DNA of 64,000 nucleotides, taken from assembly GCF_000814005.1 (NCBI RefSeq), contig NZ_JWLK01000002.1, forward strand, positions 248,001-312,000, written 5' to 3'. Of the stretch, positions 17,469-27,838 are shown piece by piece. How positions within the stretch are numbered: position 1 is the stretch's first letter; every line of letters starts with the position of its first letter. A program made the translations under genes and the position numbers. The notes under the pieces are model-generated. The model worked only from the letters and a program-made list of their open reading frames with translations. It ran no database searches and was not told the origin of the DNA. Source of the DNA: Ruegeria sp. ANG-S4. GTDB lineage: Bacteria > Pseudomonadota > Alphaproteobacteria > Rhodobacterales > Rhodobacteraceae.

Positions 17469-18527
17469 ATGACGGATCTGACTTCGATTTATGAGGCCCG
17501 TATCGCGGATGACTCGCTGACCCGCGATCCCGCGCAAGAGGCTGTTTTACCTCATTTCGACCGCATTCATACAGAATTGGCGAAACCGGTAAAAAGGAGT
17601 TTGTTCCGCAAGGCACCTCCGCCACCAAAAGGTCTGTACCTGTGGGGCGGTGTAGGGCGCGGCAAGTCCATGCTGATGGATATGTTCGTAGATACGCTGG
17701 GCGACATTCCTGCACGGCGTGTCCACTTTCATGCCTTCATGCAGGAAATCCACGCAGGTCTACACAAGGCGCGCGAGGACGGTGTCGAAGACGCTTTGGC
17801 ACCGGTCGCCGAAATAGTTGTGAAATCCGTTCGAATACTGGCCTTTGACGAGATGCAGATCACCGACATTACGGATGCGATGATCGTGGGACGCCTGTTT
17901 GACATGCTGCATGCCGGGGGTGTGGTGGTCGTGACGACGTCGAACCGGCACCCTGACGACCTTTACAAGGACGGGTTGAACCGCCAGTTGTTCCTTCCTT
18001 TCATCCAGCACATCAAGGACCAACTGCAAGTGTGGGAGATGGTATCGCCCACCGATTACCGTCAGAACAGGCTGGAGGGGTCGCCGGTCTATTTCTCTCC
18101 GATAGGGCCAGAGGCGCGGGCGAAGATCCGAGCCGTTTGGGATGATCTGTCCGGTGGACCGGCTGAGCCGCTGGTGCTGCATGTCAAAGGGCGGGAAGTC
18201 ACATTACCGGCGTTCCGCAACGGCGTGGCCCGCGCATCGTTCTACGATCTGTGTGGCCGCATGTTGGGCCCCGGCGACTATCTGGCGGTCGCTGAAGCGC
18301 TGAAAGTGTTGGTTCTGGAAGATATTCCAAGACTGTCGCGGAACAACTTCAACGAGGCCAAACGCTTTGTCACTCTGATTGACGCGTTGTACGAGGCCAG
18401 GGTCCGCCTGATCTGTTCGGCTGCTGCCGAGCCTGAGATGCTTTACGTCGAGGGCGAAGGAACCTTTGAGTTCGAGCGCACGGCCTCTCGACTGCGGGAA
18501 ATGCAGGACAAGTATTGGGGCAAATAG
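17469..18527 (+). CDS. zapE: Cell division protein ZapE (AFG1-like ATPase)
   Basis: 352 residues from ATG 17469, which gives the normal family N-terminus; an open frame continues further upstream but overlaps the MFS gene. Walker A GGVGRGKS (60-67) follows GLYLWG, Walker B LAFDEMQITD is present, and the VVTTSNRHPDDLYKDGLNRQ block is typical of AFG1/ZapE. ZapE acts at the constricting division ring and supports growth at low oxygen. Convergent with folC. Confidence 0.93.
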   Translation: MTDLTSIYEARIADDSLTRDPAQEAVLPHFDRIHTELAKPVKRSLFRKAPPPPKGLYLWGGVGRGKSMLMDMFVDTLGDIPARRVHFHAFMQEIHAGLHKAREDGVEDALAPVAEIVVKSVRILAFDEMQITDITDAMIVGRLFDMLHAGGVVVVTTSNRHPDDLYKDGLNRQLFLPFIQHIKDQLQVWEMVSPTDYRQNRLEGSPVYFSPIGPEARAKIRAVWDDLSGGPAEPLVLHVKGREVTLPAFRNGVARASFYDLCGRMLGPGDYLAVAEALKVLVLEDIPRLSRNNFNEAKRFVTLIDALYEARVRLICSAAAEPEMLYVEGEGTFEFERTASRLREMQDKYWGK

Positions 18528-18572
18528 AGTTTTGACGATTGGGCGGACTTAATTCTGTCCAACGGAAAGGCG

Positions 18573-19847
18573 TCAGCCGTTTTCGCGCAGGATGTTGCCT
18601 GCCAAATAAAGCGAGCCGCAAATCAGGACGCGTGCTTGAGGGTCTTTATCGATGATCGCGTGCAACGCCCCTGCAACACTGTCTGCCGTCGCAGCTGGCA
18701 GATTGACACGTGCCGCTGCCGCGGCGGTGTCTTCGGCAGGAAGTGTGTTTTTCTCGCCGGGAATTGTCACGGCCGTCAGGCTGTCGGCCTGTTTCGCTAG
18801 AGGACCCAGATAGCCTGTTACGTCTTTGGTGTTGAGCATTCCGCAGATCATATGCGTCGGCTTCTTGGGCAGCGTCGACAATAGGTCGGCCAGCGCAACG
18901 CCCGCGGCCGCATTGTGTCCACCATCCAGCCAAAGCTCGGCCTCAGGCGCTTGCTCGACCAGCGGTCCGGTCTTCAACCGCTGCATCCTTGCGGGCCAAT
19001 CAGCCTTGGTGACCGCGGCCTCATACGCCGCGTCGCCAAGGTTTAGATGGCGCAACACGGCCAACGCGGCGCCTGCATTCAAAATCTGATGCGCCCCCAA
19101 CAGGTTCGGCAGGGGAAGATCGCGCAAACCCGTTTCGTCCTGATACACCAGACGGCCGTTTTCCTTGTGCACATGCCAATGATGGCCATGTACCATCAAC
19201 GGTGCGCCGAGACGTGCGGCCGTGTACTCGATGACCTCCAGAGCCTCATCTTCCTGCGGGCCGACGATGCAAGGAACGCCAGGCTTTATAATGCCAGCCT
19301 TTTCGGCCGCGATCTTGCCCAGCGTGTCCCCGAGAAACTGCTCATGGTCGATGGAAACCGGAGTAATCACCGTGACCGCAGGCTGTTCGACGACATTGGT
19401 CGCATCTAAACGCCCACCCAATCCAACCTCAAGCAAGGTGTAATCTGCACGCGTTCTTGCAAAAGCAAGCAGTGCTGCGCAGGTGGTGATCTCAAAGTAG
19501 GTGATGTCCTCGCCACCGTTGGCGGCGTAACATTCGTCCAAGACGGCGGTCAGCTCCGCCTCGGAGATCAGCGAACCTGCCAGTCGGATACGCTCATGAA
19601 ACCGCGCCAGATGCGGGGACGTGTATGCATGGGCCGTCAAACCCACACCCTCCAACCCCGCGCGGATCATCGCCTGGGTGGACCCTTTGCCGTTTGTTCC
19701 GGCGATGTGAATAACCGGCGGCAATTTGGTCTGCGGGTTGTCCAAGGCGGCCAGCAAGCGCCAAACACGATCCAGGGTCAGATCTATGATCTTGGGGTGC
19801 AGCGCCATCATCCGGTCAAGGATGACGTCCGACGACTCGGCAGTCAT
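18573..19847 (-). CDS. folC: Bifunctional folylpolyglutamate synthase/dihydrofolate synthase
   Basis: 424 residues, Mur-ligase-like. ATP-binding [15 protein letters not shown] near residues 47-61, [13 protein letters not shown], the [12 protein letters not shown] block and the C-terminal LDGGHN are all family landmarks. It adds glutamate to dihydropteroate and to folates. Its ATG overlaps the accD stop by 4 bases, the common accD-folC arrangement of proteobacteria. Confidence 0.96.
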   Translation of the reverse strand: MTAESSDVILDRMMALHPKIIDLTLDRVWRLLAALDNPQTKLPPVIHIAGTNGKGSTQAMIRAGLEGVGLTAHAYTSPHLARFHERIRLAGSLISEAELTAVLDECYAANGGEDITYFEITTCAALLAFARTRADYTLLEVGLGGRLDATNVVEQPAVTVITPVSIDHEQFLGDTLGKIAAEKAGIIKPGVPCIVGPQEDEALEVIEYTAARLGAPLMVHGHHWHVHKENGRLVYQDETGLRDLPLPNLLGAHQILNAGAALAVLRHLNLGDAAYEAAVTKADWPARMQRLKTGPLVEQAPEAELWLDGGHNAAAGVALADLLSTLPKKPTHMICGMLNTKDVTGYLGPLAKQADSLTAVTIPGEKNTLPAEDTAAAAARVNLPAATADSVAGALHAIIDKDPQARVLICGSLYLAGNILRENG

Positions 19848-20770
19848 TTTCCGTTCGACCCTTCATCCGGTGCCGGGTCCGCTTCGGGTTCGGGTGCCGG
19901 AAGGTCCCCTTTCACCGCTGGTGGTTGGTTCATCAGCATCCGTGTGATGGTAATCAACTCCTCGCGCATGTCCGTGCGCTTCGTGACCCGGTCCAGCATT
20001 CCGTGATCCAACAGATATTCAGCGCGTTGAAAGCCCTCTGGCAGCTTTTCACGGATTGTCTGTTCAATAACGCGGGGCCCGGCGAAACAAATCAGCGCAT
20101 TTGGTTCAGAAATATGAACGTCGCCCAACATCGCGTAGGACGCCGTCACACCACCGGTTGTCGGATGGGTCAGAACCACGATGTAGGGCAGTTGCGCCTC
20201 TTTCAACATCTCCACGGCTACGGTTGTGCGGGGCATCTGCATGAGGCTCAGAATCCCCTCCTGCATGCGCGCGCCACCCGCAGCCGAAAACAGGATCAGG
20301 GGGCGTTTGAGTTTCACGGCCTCCTGCGCGGCGGCAATGATGGCATTGCCGACATACATGCCCATCGAGCCACCCATGAACGAGAAATCTTGTGCAGCCG
20401 CAACTATCGGCGTCCGGCCGATTTCGCCGGTGACAACCAGCATCGCTTCTTTCTCGCCGGTTTTCTTTTGCGCGGCCTTCATGCGATCTGGGTATTTTTT
20501 CTGATCCCGGAATTGCAGCGGGTCGTCATTCGGGGCCGGAACCGCTACTTCGGTGAAGATACCCCCGTCAAACAAATGCCTGAACCTGTCGCGCGGAGTG
20601 ATCGCCATGTGGTGGCCACATTGGGTGCACACGTTTTGGTTTTCCGCAAGTTCCCGGTGAAACAGCATTGTTCCGCATTCATCGCATTTGTGCCATAGGT
20701 TTTCCGGCACTTCCCGGCGCGAGAAGATCGAGTTTATCCGGGGGCGGACGTAGTTTGTGATCCAGTTCAT
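19844..20770 (-). CDS. accD: Acetyl-CoA carboxylase carboxyltransferase subunit beta
   Basis: 308 residues from ATG 20770 ([16 protein letters not shown]), the usual start. The four-cysteine zinc ribbon (KCDECGT...CTQCGHH, about residues 25-50) is followed by the crotonase-like core with GGSMG and GGARMQEG. It transfers carboxyl from biotin to acetyl-CoA with AccA, the first step of fatty acid synthesis. Upstream in-frame codons to 20899 look non-coding. Operon with folC. Confidence 0.97.
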   Translation of the reverse strand: MNWITNYVRPRINSIFSRREVPENLWHKCDECGTMLFHRELAENQNVCTQCGHHMAITPRDRFRHLFDGGIFTEVAVPAPNDDPLQFRDQKKYPDRMKAAQKKTGEKEAMLVVTGEIGRTPIVAAAQDFSFMGGSMGMYVGNAIIAAAQEAVKLKRPLILFSAAGGARMQEGILSLMQMPRTTVAVEMLKEAQLPYIVVLTHPTTGGVTASYAMLGDVHISEPNALICFAGPRVIEQTIREKLPEGFQRAEYLLDHGMLDRVTKRTDMREELITITRMLMNQPPAVKGDLPAPEPEADPAPDEGSNGK

Positions 20771-20829
20771 GTCGGAACCCTGATGATGCGGTGTTGACGT
20801 CAAATAAGGCGATGGCGCGGGAATTGCAA

Positions 20830-21747
20830 TCAACGCCTTAGCGCAATTCGCGCGGCCAGCCAGGCGACGATCATCAAGGCGAAATCCACATACAGCCATT
20901 GCCGCAGCAGCTCGGTATCGGACGCGTCGAAAGGCACGTGATACAAGGCGAGGCCGCCAAGCATGTCCGGAAGCGAAAACAACAACAAGGCTGAGGCGTT
21001 GTTACAGAAATGCAGCGCGATGGCCGGGCCCAGCGTCCCGGACCGGGCCGTCAGGTCCGCCGCAAGCAATCCGAATACGCCGGCCCAGATCACGACAAGC
21101 ATGGCATTTTCACCGGAAGCCTCCGGATCATAGTGGCCCAAAGCAAACAGAAGCGAAGGAATTCCCATCCAGATGACGGGAGAGCGGAACCGCGCGGCGA
21201 GGCTTTGCTGCAGAAACCCGCGAAACAGGATCTCTTCGGCACCGGTTTGGATCAGTACGGCAGCAACCGAAAGCGGCAAAAGCAAGAGCCACGAGCGCAA
21301 CGACAAATTCGGAACCAGCGGCGCACCCATGTCATAGGGCGGCAACACTAGGACAACCAGCCCCAGAACGACAAGAACCCGGAACACGCGCCAGAACTGC
21401 TGTATCGCCAGCAAGGGCTGACCAATGACAGTGACCAACGCACGATGCTGGAGCCGCCGTGCCGCAAGCGCGACACCGAAAATTGCAAAAGCGAAACTGG
21501 CAAGGATTATCAGCAAAGCCAAAGGCGTCGAACCTTGCACCAACGCGTCTGTCCATTCCGGCAAGGCAAAGCTGGCGACAAGGGCAAACAAAACCGCATT
21601 CAAAAGCGCCACGACCAGCACGATGACGCCAATTCCAACCAACAAGCGCCAGATTTCGGAGCGACCTCGCACCGCTTTGACCAGTTGCTCATGGCTGGAA
21701 TAGGCTGTGCGCCCTGCTCTATCCTGCATGGCTGGTTTCGACCTCAT
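20830..21747 (-). CDS. CPBP-family intramembrane metalloprotease
   Basis: 305 residues with about eight membrane spans. The CPBP (Abi) motifs are present: [11 protein letters not shown], then FALGHYDP, then [10 protein letters not shown]. They supply the glutamates and histidines of a type II CAAX protease-like site. Start ATG 21747 has a GAGG ribosome site and overlaps the 3' end of the large ABC-like gene by 29 bases, so the two are coupled. An alternative start is 21729. Bacterial members act in protein maturation or self-immunity; the target is unknown. Confidence 0.88.
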   Translation of the reverse strand: MRSKPAMQDRAGRTAYSSHEQLVKAVRGRSEIWRLLVGIGVIVLVVALLNAVLFALVASFALPEWTDALVQGSTPLALLIILASFAFAIFGVALAARRLQHRALVTVIGQPLLAIQQFWRVFRVLVVLGLVVLVLPPYDMGAPLVPNLSLRSWLLLLPLSVAAVLIQTGAEEILFRGFLQQSLAARFRSPVIWMGIPSLLFALGHYDPEASGENAMLVVIWAGVFGLLAADLTARSGTLGPAIALHFCNNASALLLFSLPDMLGGLALYHVPFDASDTELLRQWLYVDFALMIVAWLAARIALRR

Positions 21748-24700
21748 CGTCCTCGGTGTCCAACCGTATGTTAGACGTTCGCACGCGTTCGGCCAAAGAT
21801 GTCAGATAACCCGCAACCGTTTCGAGCAATTGCATGGCCACTTTGGCGTCGCTTTCGACAACGGCGCGCAGCTCCTCGGCCCCGATCCGAAGGAATGTGC
21901 AAGGTTGGGTGGCGATCAGGTCCAATTGCCGACTTTCGCCTGTAATAACGGCCAAATCGCCGATCAGACGCCCCGGCTCAACCGTGGAAATAGACTGGTG
22001 TTCACCATCCTCGGTCATCCAGTACACTTTGGCTTGCCCCGAGATACAAAGATATGCCGCGTCAGGGGCCTGACCGCGCGAAAAGATCGTTTGGCCTTCT
22101 GCCACCTCGTACCATTGCGCAGAAAAGGCCAGAAGCCGCTGATTTCGGCCATCAAGGCCCGCAAACAGCTCGGTCGAGGAAATGATCTTGAGCTTTCGGC
22201 TGAGATCGTCGGACAAGTCGTCTTCGACTTCCCGTTCCGTGCGAGAGACACCGTCAATTCGACCATCCTTGATTTCAACAAACAGATCGTAGGCTTCCGG
22301 ATGGGCAAAGTGATCTTCCATGAAAATCATGATGGACTGTGGAAGCAGCTCGCGAAGCTTCAACCGTGTCCGCAGGCGGCTTTCCGTGTCGTGGCTGGCC
22401 AACGCCTTGTCCAGGATCAGGATGTCGGGGCGCTTGATCCCTGCCCGCGAAAACGACACACGTTCCTGAAACACTGTCGGCAGGTTGTTTCCCCCCAGAC
22501 CGGCTGGCAAATCATAAATGATCGCGGCAGCACGACGGCGCAGCCCTGCTTCGTTCAGGACATCCGCAACCAGATTTTCGATCTCATCCGCTTTGGCGCC
22601 GGCCATGATGGACACGCGCCCATACAGCGCATTCTCCAACGCGGTCAGGCGTGGGAAATAGACATGCGGTGCAAGCGGCACGAACATTTCCTCCAGCGTA
22701 TTTCGCAGGTTTTCTGCCTGATTTTGCCGAATAGCCAGAATCTTGTCCTTGTATTTCTCGGGGAAACTGGGTCCGATCTGCTCGGCTGTCAGCATGAACG
22801 GCACGGTCAACAGTAAACCGCGTTCCTGATCGCTGATAGCGTCATCGCCCTTGGTCTTCCGACGATCCTCGATATCCAGCAAGCGGTGATACATCTCCTT
22901 GGACATGCCCAACCTGAGGAACAGAGGATGATCAGCCCCGTCGCGACCGAACGTCTGGTTCAATGTGTCCAGCACCGCTTCGGCTATTGAAAGTGCGTCG
23001 TCGTCCAGACTGTTTGCGGCCAACATGGACAAAAAACGACCGTCACCGGCAAGAAGTTCAGGCGATATTTCCTTTGTGGGCGCTGAAAACAGAAGATTGC
23101 CGCCCAACGGAACCGCTGGGTTGAACTGGTCAGGCTCGAACCGATACACAAACTCGTCCAGGCCCTTTTCCTTCAGTCGATCGGCAATCGTACCGCGCAG
23201 GTTGACGATTTCCTGGGCCAGAACGGGATGCAGTTTCGGATCGAACTGAGATCGCAGGGTTCGCCGGAACATGAACTCGTCAATGCCCATCGCCTCGACC
23301 AGTTTGAACCACCAATCGCGGATCTCTTCGATGTCATCCAGCCCTGCAAGCGACGGATCAATCCATTCATCCCCCAGCGAATCCGGCGGGTTCCCGGCAC
23401 GTACCGCCTCGATCTGACGCCGGGTTGGTGCTTTTTTGGCAGCGCCTTCGTGCTGTGGGTGCGTACGCAACGGCATAAGAAGGTTGTCGCCCATGGTTCC
23501 GTCAAACAGGTAGGGGCGCGAATAGGCATAGCCGATCCGGGCGGCGATCACCTTCTGGTGCAATTCGTTCAACCTGTGTCCGGCCAGGATTACGTCGCCT
23601 TGCACGGGCAGCACCTCTCGCGTCAGCAATTGGGCCAGCGCGGTGCGTTCTGCAGCGTTGGTGGATTGTATCGCAACGCGCGCACCTTGGGGGATGGTCA
23701 GGTCAATATCTTCCAGTATGGTTTTGCCGTCATCGTCCTGCACTGTGACATTGTGCAATTCGATGTCGCCCGTCAGGTGCGGGATCGTTTCGGGTTCACC
23801 GTCGAACAGCGCCTCGGGTATCATGCCGGATGGCGCAAACCGCTCGGTTACAATTTCCCAACGCAGGGACATGTCCTGAACCTGGTTGTAGTAGGTCAAC
23901 AGGTCTTTCCATGGACCGCTCAGGTCTTTGTAGGCACCCAACGCTGCGACAAGCGCACCGACCGTTACCTCACCCGTAATCGCAAGATACCCTCCAACCG
24001 AATAAAACAGGAACGGCGTGATCTGCGTGATCAGGTTGTTGAGGAACTTCATGAAGAACTTCTTGTTGTAGATCTTGAACCGGATCTCAAACAAGGTGCC
24101 CAGTCGATGACTGAACTGCGCAAGACGGTAACGCCACCCTCCGTTGGCCCGCAGGTCACTGATGCCCGCTGCGCTTTCACCGATCTCGGAGCTCAGCCGG
24201 CGGACCTCTTGAATGCGGTCCTTGTTCAACAGGTTGATCTGACGCTGCAGTTTCGGGATCAACCACGCCTGCAGCGGAATAAGCGCGATACTTGCCAAAC
24301 CGAACCAAACGCTTTGCATGAACAAGAAGGTGACAATCGTCATCATTTGGCCGAACTGAAACACGGGCTGGGCGATCGCATCCCCCATCAGGCCACCCAT
24401 CGGTTCAGCCTCGGAAGTGATCATCGACACCAGTTCACCCTGACTGGTTGCGGCGAAGTACGACTTGGGAAACCGCATTGACCTGCTGATCAAAGTAAAC
24501 CGCAATCGGCGCAACATGCGTTCCGCCAAAATACCTTTCATCGTGTTGATGCGCATTTTCATCAAACCGCTGGCGATAACGGTCGCCAGAAACGCGAAAC
24601 ACAGGATCAAAAGGTACTGAATCTGAGTTACCGTAAATCCGAAAATCGCGACTGTGCTGGTCGGTGAACCAATCGCATCGTTGATAATTTGCTTGGGCAA

Positions 24701-24808
24701 CTCAAGCGAGGCGTAGAGAAACGGAAACGAAAGAACCGTCAGCACCAGCAATACAAGCTGCTGCCTTTTTGAGTATTTCCAGATGAACGAGAATAGGGTG
24801 CGTTCCAT
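21719..24808 (-). CDS. ABC-exporter-like protein with degenerate ATPase motifs and C-terminal cNMP-binding domain
   Basis: 1029 residues from ATG 24808 (MERTLFSFIWKYSKRQQ; AAGG ribosome site). Order: an N-terminal six-span ABC exporter membrane domain (to about 320), a nucleotide-binding-like domain, then a cyclic-nucleotide-binding domain (about the last 150 residues, with GQTIFSRGQAPDAAYLCISG and GRLIGDLAVITGESRQL). The ATPase motifs are not canonical. The Walker A position reads VAIQSTNAAERTALAQLL, with no GxGKS. The Walker B region reads DILILDKALASHD, with Lys in place of the catalytic Glu. The signature is ERVSFSRAG, not LSGGQ. An insertion of some 200 residues splits the domain. It may be a sensor or a structural half-partner rather than an active pump (inference). 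It overlaps the CPBP gene. Confidence 0.85.
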   Translation of the reverse strand: MERTLFSFIWKYSKRQQLVLLVLTVLSFPFLYASLELPKQIINDAIGSPTSTVAIFGFTVTQIQYLLILCFAFLATVIASGLMKMRINTMKGILAERMLRRLRFTLISRSMRFPKSYFAATSQGELVSMITSEAEPMGGLMGDAIAQPVFQFGQMMTIVTFLFMQSVWFGLASIALIPLQAWLIPKLQRQINLLNKDRIQEVRRLSSEIGESAAGISDLRANGGWRYRLAQFSHRLGTLFEIRFKIYNKKFFMKFLNNLITQITPFLFYSVGGYLAITGEVTVGALVAALGAYKDLSGPWKDLLTYYNQVQDMSLRWEIVTERFAPSGMIPEALFDGEPETIPHLTGDIELHNVTVQDDDGKTILEDIDLTIPQGARVAIQSTNAAERTALAQLLTREVLPVQGDVILAGHRLNELHQKVIAARIGYAYSRPYLFDGTMGDNLLMPLRTHPQHEGAAKKAPTRRQIEAVRAGNPPDSLGDEWIDPSLAGLDDIEEIRDWWFKLVEAMGIDEFMFRRTLRSQFDPKLHPVLAQEIVNLRGTIADRLKEKGLDEFVYRFEPDQFNPAVPLGGNLLFSAPTKEISPELLAGDGRFLSMLAANSLDDDALSIAEAVLDTLNQTFGRDGADHPLFLRLGMSKEMYHRLLDIEDRRKTKGDDAISDQERGLLLTVPFMLTAEQIGPSFPEKYKDKILAIRQNQAENLRNTLEEMFVPLAPHVYFPRLTALENALYGRVSIMAGAKADEIENLVADVLNEAGLRRRAAAIIYDLPAGLGGNNLPTVFQERVSFSRAGIKRPDILILDKALASHDTESRLRTRLKLRELLPQSIMIFMEDHFAHPEAYDLFVEIKDGRIDGVSRTEREVEDDLSDDLSRKLKIISSTELFAGLDGRNQRLLAFSAQWYEVAEGQTIFSRGQAPDAAYLCISGQAKVYWMTEDGEHQSISTVEPGRLIGDLAVITGESRQLDLIATQPCTFLRIGAEELRAVVESDAKVAMQLLETVAGYLTSLAERVRTSNIRLDTEDDEVETSHAG

Positions 24809-25039
24809 GCCCCTGCCTTGTCTTGTTATTGGGTGTTTTCGGAAACCGTAGAACCTCGGCACCCTGCAGGCGCTGAAGGTACGTGGCTGCCTGATCTAAT
24901 GCAAGAATGACCGATTACAAGCGGGACCGGATGTCTGTCTCACTTGCATTTGCGTTTTTTCACCCTCAATCCGTCACGGACGCCTTTATTCTGGCCCCAA
25001 AGTTTGACTAAAGAGGGATAGGATTTGGAAACCGGAGTT

Positions 25040-25801
25040 ATGGGCAGAGTTCTGGATCGTCATATTCACCGCCGCATTCTGGCAAGATGGTCGCGTGTCG
25101 CCCAGAATGTCGATCGCGTCCCACTGTCCGATCTTCGGCAACGCCGCGACGAGGCCCGGCAGCTTCGCGCGCATCTGGATAAGATGATCCAAAAAGCCGA
25201 TGGGAGGTTGGTACGTCCGTTGATCGGGTCCACCAGGTTTTCAACGCCGCTTGGCACCGACTGGTCATGGCGACCTGATCTGTGGCGAGAGCCATTGTCC
25301 CGTGCGGGTATGGCCTCGGTCGGGCGCAAAGCGCAGTTGGACAGCCAGGTCACATCGTTTCACGATTGCCCGCTGGCGGAGATTGCCCTGCGTCAGGTCC
25401 GCAATCGCCGCGACAGAGATCTTGCCCCGTTTTCACTGTCGGTTGAAACCCTTGGCTTTGTAGGTTCCTTTCTTTCCTTATCCATTGAACTGCCGCCAAC
25501 TGCTGCCCAGGGACTGACCCGACAGCATATGCTGCGGTTGGATTGCATTGTAGAAAGCGAACGTCCTTTGAACGTTTTTACCCGGCTGAACATTCAGCAC
25601 GGCCCAAATACCGAAGAGGTTTTGCGCGAGCTTGAAACCGACTCTCCGGTTGGATCGGTGGATTTTGATCTGGCCCATCTGACGCTGAATGAGCGGCGAA
25701 TAGAAAAGCTGTGGTTGGACGTGATCCTGGATAAACCGGCAATGAACAAAGTCGTTCTGCGCGACTTGACCTTGTGCCGCCATCACCGCGCCGATCTTTG
25801 A
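25040..25801 (+). CDS. DUF6478-family protein
   Basis: 253 residues from ATG 25040. A TTG at 25025 has a better spaced purine-rich ribosome site and would add five residues. The sequence resembles a Rhodobacterales family I know as DUF6478: DKMIQKADGRL, an IGS block, GTDWSWRPDLWR, FHDCPLAEIALRQVRN, then HGPNTEEV, FDLAHLTLNERRIEKLWLD and NKVVLRDLT near the end. Function unknown; beta-rich, soluble, no signal peptide. The next gene follows after 10 bases. Confidence 0.8.
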   Translation: MGRVLDRHIHRRILARWSRVAQNVDRVPLSDLRQRRDEARQLRAHLDKMIQKADGRLVRPLIGSTRFSTPLGTDWSWRPDLWREPLSRAGMASVGRKAQLDSQVTSFHDCPLAEIALRQVRNRRDRDLAPFSLSVETLGFVGSFLSLSIELPPTAAQGLTRQHMLRLDCIVESERPLNVFTRLNIQHGPNTEEVLRELETDSPVGSVDFDLAHLTLNERRIEKLWLDVILDKPAMNKVVLRDLTLCRHHRADL

Positions 25802-25811
25802 AGGAAATGCC

Positions 25812-26171
25812 TTGACCAAGATGACCCTTACACCGACGCGCTTTGAAAATGGCCTGTGGGAAGGACACATCACCTCGGACACAGAGCCACGTGTTCGGGC
25901 GGTTTACTTGGGCGATGCTGTCTCGGATATCGAGTTGATCAGGGACACTGATGGATGGACGCTGCGTGTCCCGGTCCCCGCCAGTGCCGTGTCAGAGGGT
26001 GTGCACAGCATCATCATTCAGGACCTGGAAACCAACGCAAGACTGGCAGATTTCACGATCATCGCAGGTGATCCAGCCGCTGATGATCTGCGAGGCGAGG
26101 TCGCTCTGCTTCGTGCAGAGTTGGACATGCTCAAGCGTGCGTTTCGCAGGGTGAATTCCCAGCGCGATTGA
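25812..26171 (+). CDS. Conserved small protein downstream of the DUF6478 gene
   Basis: 119 residues from TTG 25812, favoured by AAGGAA five bases upstream; ATG 25821 is the alternative. A beta-rich first part (LRVPVPASAVSEGVHSIIIQ) is followed by a coiled-coil-like C-terminal helix (LRGEVALLRAELDMLKRAFR). Not recognised. The 10-base gap to the DUF6478 gene suggests they act together. Confidence 0.75.
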   Translation: MTKMTLTPTRFENGLWEGHITSDTEPRVRAVYLGDAVSDIELIRDTDGWTLRVPVPASAVSEGVHSIIIQDLETNARLADFTIIAGDPAADDLRGEVALLRAELDMLKRAFRRVNSQRD

Positions 26172-26270
26172 TCTTTCAGCCATTCCTGAAGCGTCCAAGA
26201 ACCGGTTTTTTGTATCTTTTTCACTGGTTACGTGCATCAATGGGGCGTTCCTGACAAACTGGGTGGCTTC

Positions 26271-27797
26271 ATGGAGCGTCAGAGTATCTTTAAGGTCATT
26301 GCCCTGATGGTGACGGGTTTTGGCATCGGTATCGATTTTACCGGCGCGCTGATGCTAGTTCCTGCCATCGAGAACAGTTTTGACTCTGACATCACCAGTA
26401 CCCAGTGGGTGCTGAACATCTACGCGTTGTTTTTTGCGATGACCATGGTCGCTGGGGGCCGGCTTGGCGACATGTATGGCCACCGCAAAGTGATGATCAT
26501 CGGGCTTTCGATTTTCCTGTTTGCCTCGGTCCTGTGCCTTGTTTCACCGGGGCTGGACTACCTGATCGGCGCACGGGCGTTGCAGGGTATCGGGGCCGGA
26601 TGCGTCTGGCCGTGCACATTGGCATTCGGGGCCACAAAGGTTTCGAAACCCGAGCACCGCGCACTGGTTATGGGCCTGATCCTGGCAGGCGTGACAACCG
26701 GAAACGTCTTTGGCCCGTTGATAAGCGGTGCCGCCGTCAGCTTTGGCGACTGGCGGTACTTCTTTTTGGCCAACGTCATTTTCTCAAGCGTCTCCATGGT
26801 GACTGCATTTGTGCTACTGGAAAGGGAAACCAAACACAAACAAGGCGAACATATCGACTTTGCCGGCGTCGGGGTTTTGTCCGTCGCGGTCTTGGTGCTG
26901 CTATACGGTCTGGATGTGGGCGCGGATTGGGGGTGGACATCAGCGCCGCTGTTGTTGCTTTTCTTGGTTAGTGCAGCGCTTTTTGTCCTGTTCCCAAGGG
27001 TTGAAAAGCGTGTGAAAGAACCGCTGCTTCTGCCGCAATTGATGCAAAACCGCGAGTTTCTGATTACCCTTGGCCTGAACATGTTCAACGTTGCTGCTGC
27101 TTTTGTCGGATTGCTGTATTTCCCGCAATACATGCAGAAAGTTCTTGGCTGGTCGGTTTTTGAATCAGCCCTCGGCTTGGCACCTCTTACGCTGTTGCTG
27201 GCGGTGGGGTCGATCGTCTCGGGCACGCTCTACAACGATTTCGGACCCAAACGCCTGCTGTTTTGGGGCTATGTGTGTGCGACGGTTGGCGCCGCCAGCG
27301 TCGTCGTTCTGCCCGCCGGACTTGGATATTTTCAGATTTTACCCGGTATGGCGATGATTGGCCTCGGCGCGACACTTACCGTTGGGCCATCGGGTACGGC
27401 GGCAGTGTGTGCCGTGAAACCCGAGCGCGCTGGACTGGTCGGTGGGCTCAGCTTTATGACCCACCTCGTCTATGGCGCGATCGCCGTCGCATGCGCCACC
27501 GCAATCATGTATGTGACCAGTCTAGCCAGCCTCGCTAAAACCTTGGCCGCTGACGGTATCAATCTGTCAGAGGCGGATCAAAAGGCCATCAATGGCGGCA
27601 CTTTGGATACGCCGTCCGCGCAGGCGATATTGCAAAAGCTCAGCTCAGCCGAAGCCGAGAAAGTCACATCCGCCCTAGCGACTGCATTTGACAGCGGCAT
27701 GAACATGGCGTTTGTCTTCGCAACTGTCTCAGTCTCGGTTGGGATTGTTCTGGCGTTGATGCTGGATGAAAACCGGCTGCACAAGGTCGAAGGCTAA
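26271..27797 (+). CDS. MFS drug exporter, DHA2 (14-span) type
   Basis: 508 residues from ATG 26271. GTG 26232 would add 13 unlike residues without a ribosome site. About 14 membrane spans, motif A GGRLGDMYGHRKVMIIG and motif C-like GLILAGVTTGNVFGPLISG identify the EmrB/QacA class, which exports drugs by proton antiport. A long periplasmic loop near the C-terminus carries small polar residues (ADGINLSEADQKAINGG). Followed by a strong shared terminator. Confidence 0.88.
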   Translation: MERQSIFKVIALMVTGFGIGIDFTGALMLVPAIENSFDSDITSTQWVLNIYALFFAMTMVAGGRLGDMYGHRKVMIIGLSIFLFASVLCLVSPGLDYLIGARALQGIGAGCVWPCTLAFGATKVSKPEHRALVMGLILAGVTTGNVFGPLISGAAVSFGDWRYFFLANVIFSSVSMVTAFVLLERETKHKQGEHIDFAGVGVLSVAVLVLLYGLDVGADWGWTSAPLLLLFLVSAALFVLFPRVEKRVKEPLLLPQLMQNREFLITLGLNMFNVAAAFVGLLYFPQYMQKVLGWSVFESALGLAPLTLLLAVGSIVSGTLYNDFGPKRLLFWGYVCATVGAASVVVLPAGLGYFQILPGMAMIGLGATLTVGPSGTAAVCAVKPERAGLVGGLSFMTHLVYGAIAVACATAIMYVTSLASLAKTLAADGINLSEADQKAINGGTLDTPSAQAILQKLSSAEAEKVTSALATAFDSGMNMAFVFATVSVSVGIVLALMLDENRLHKVEG

Positions 27798-27810
27798 CCG
27801 CAAAAGCAAA

Positions 27811-27838
27811 GGGCCGCGACTTGCGCGGCCCCTATTTG
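27811..27838. terminator. Bidirectional intrinsic terminator
   Basis: Perfect 8-bp stem GGGCCGCG/CGCGGCCC (27811-27818 with 27824-27831), five-base loop, T-rich flank on the plus side and a T-rich flank on the minus side. It serves the convergent DHA2 exporter and ctpA genes. Confidence 0.85.
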
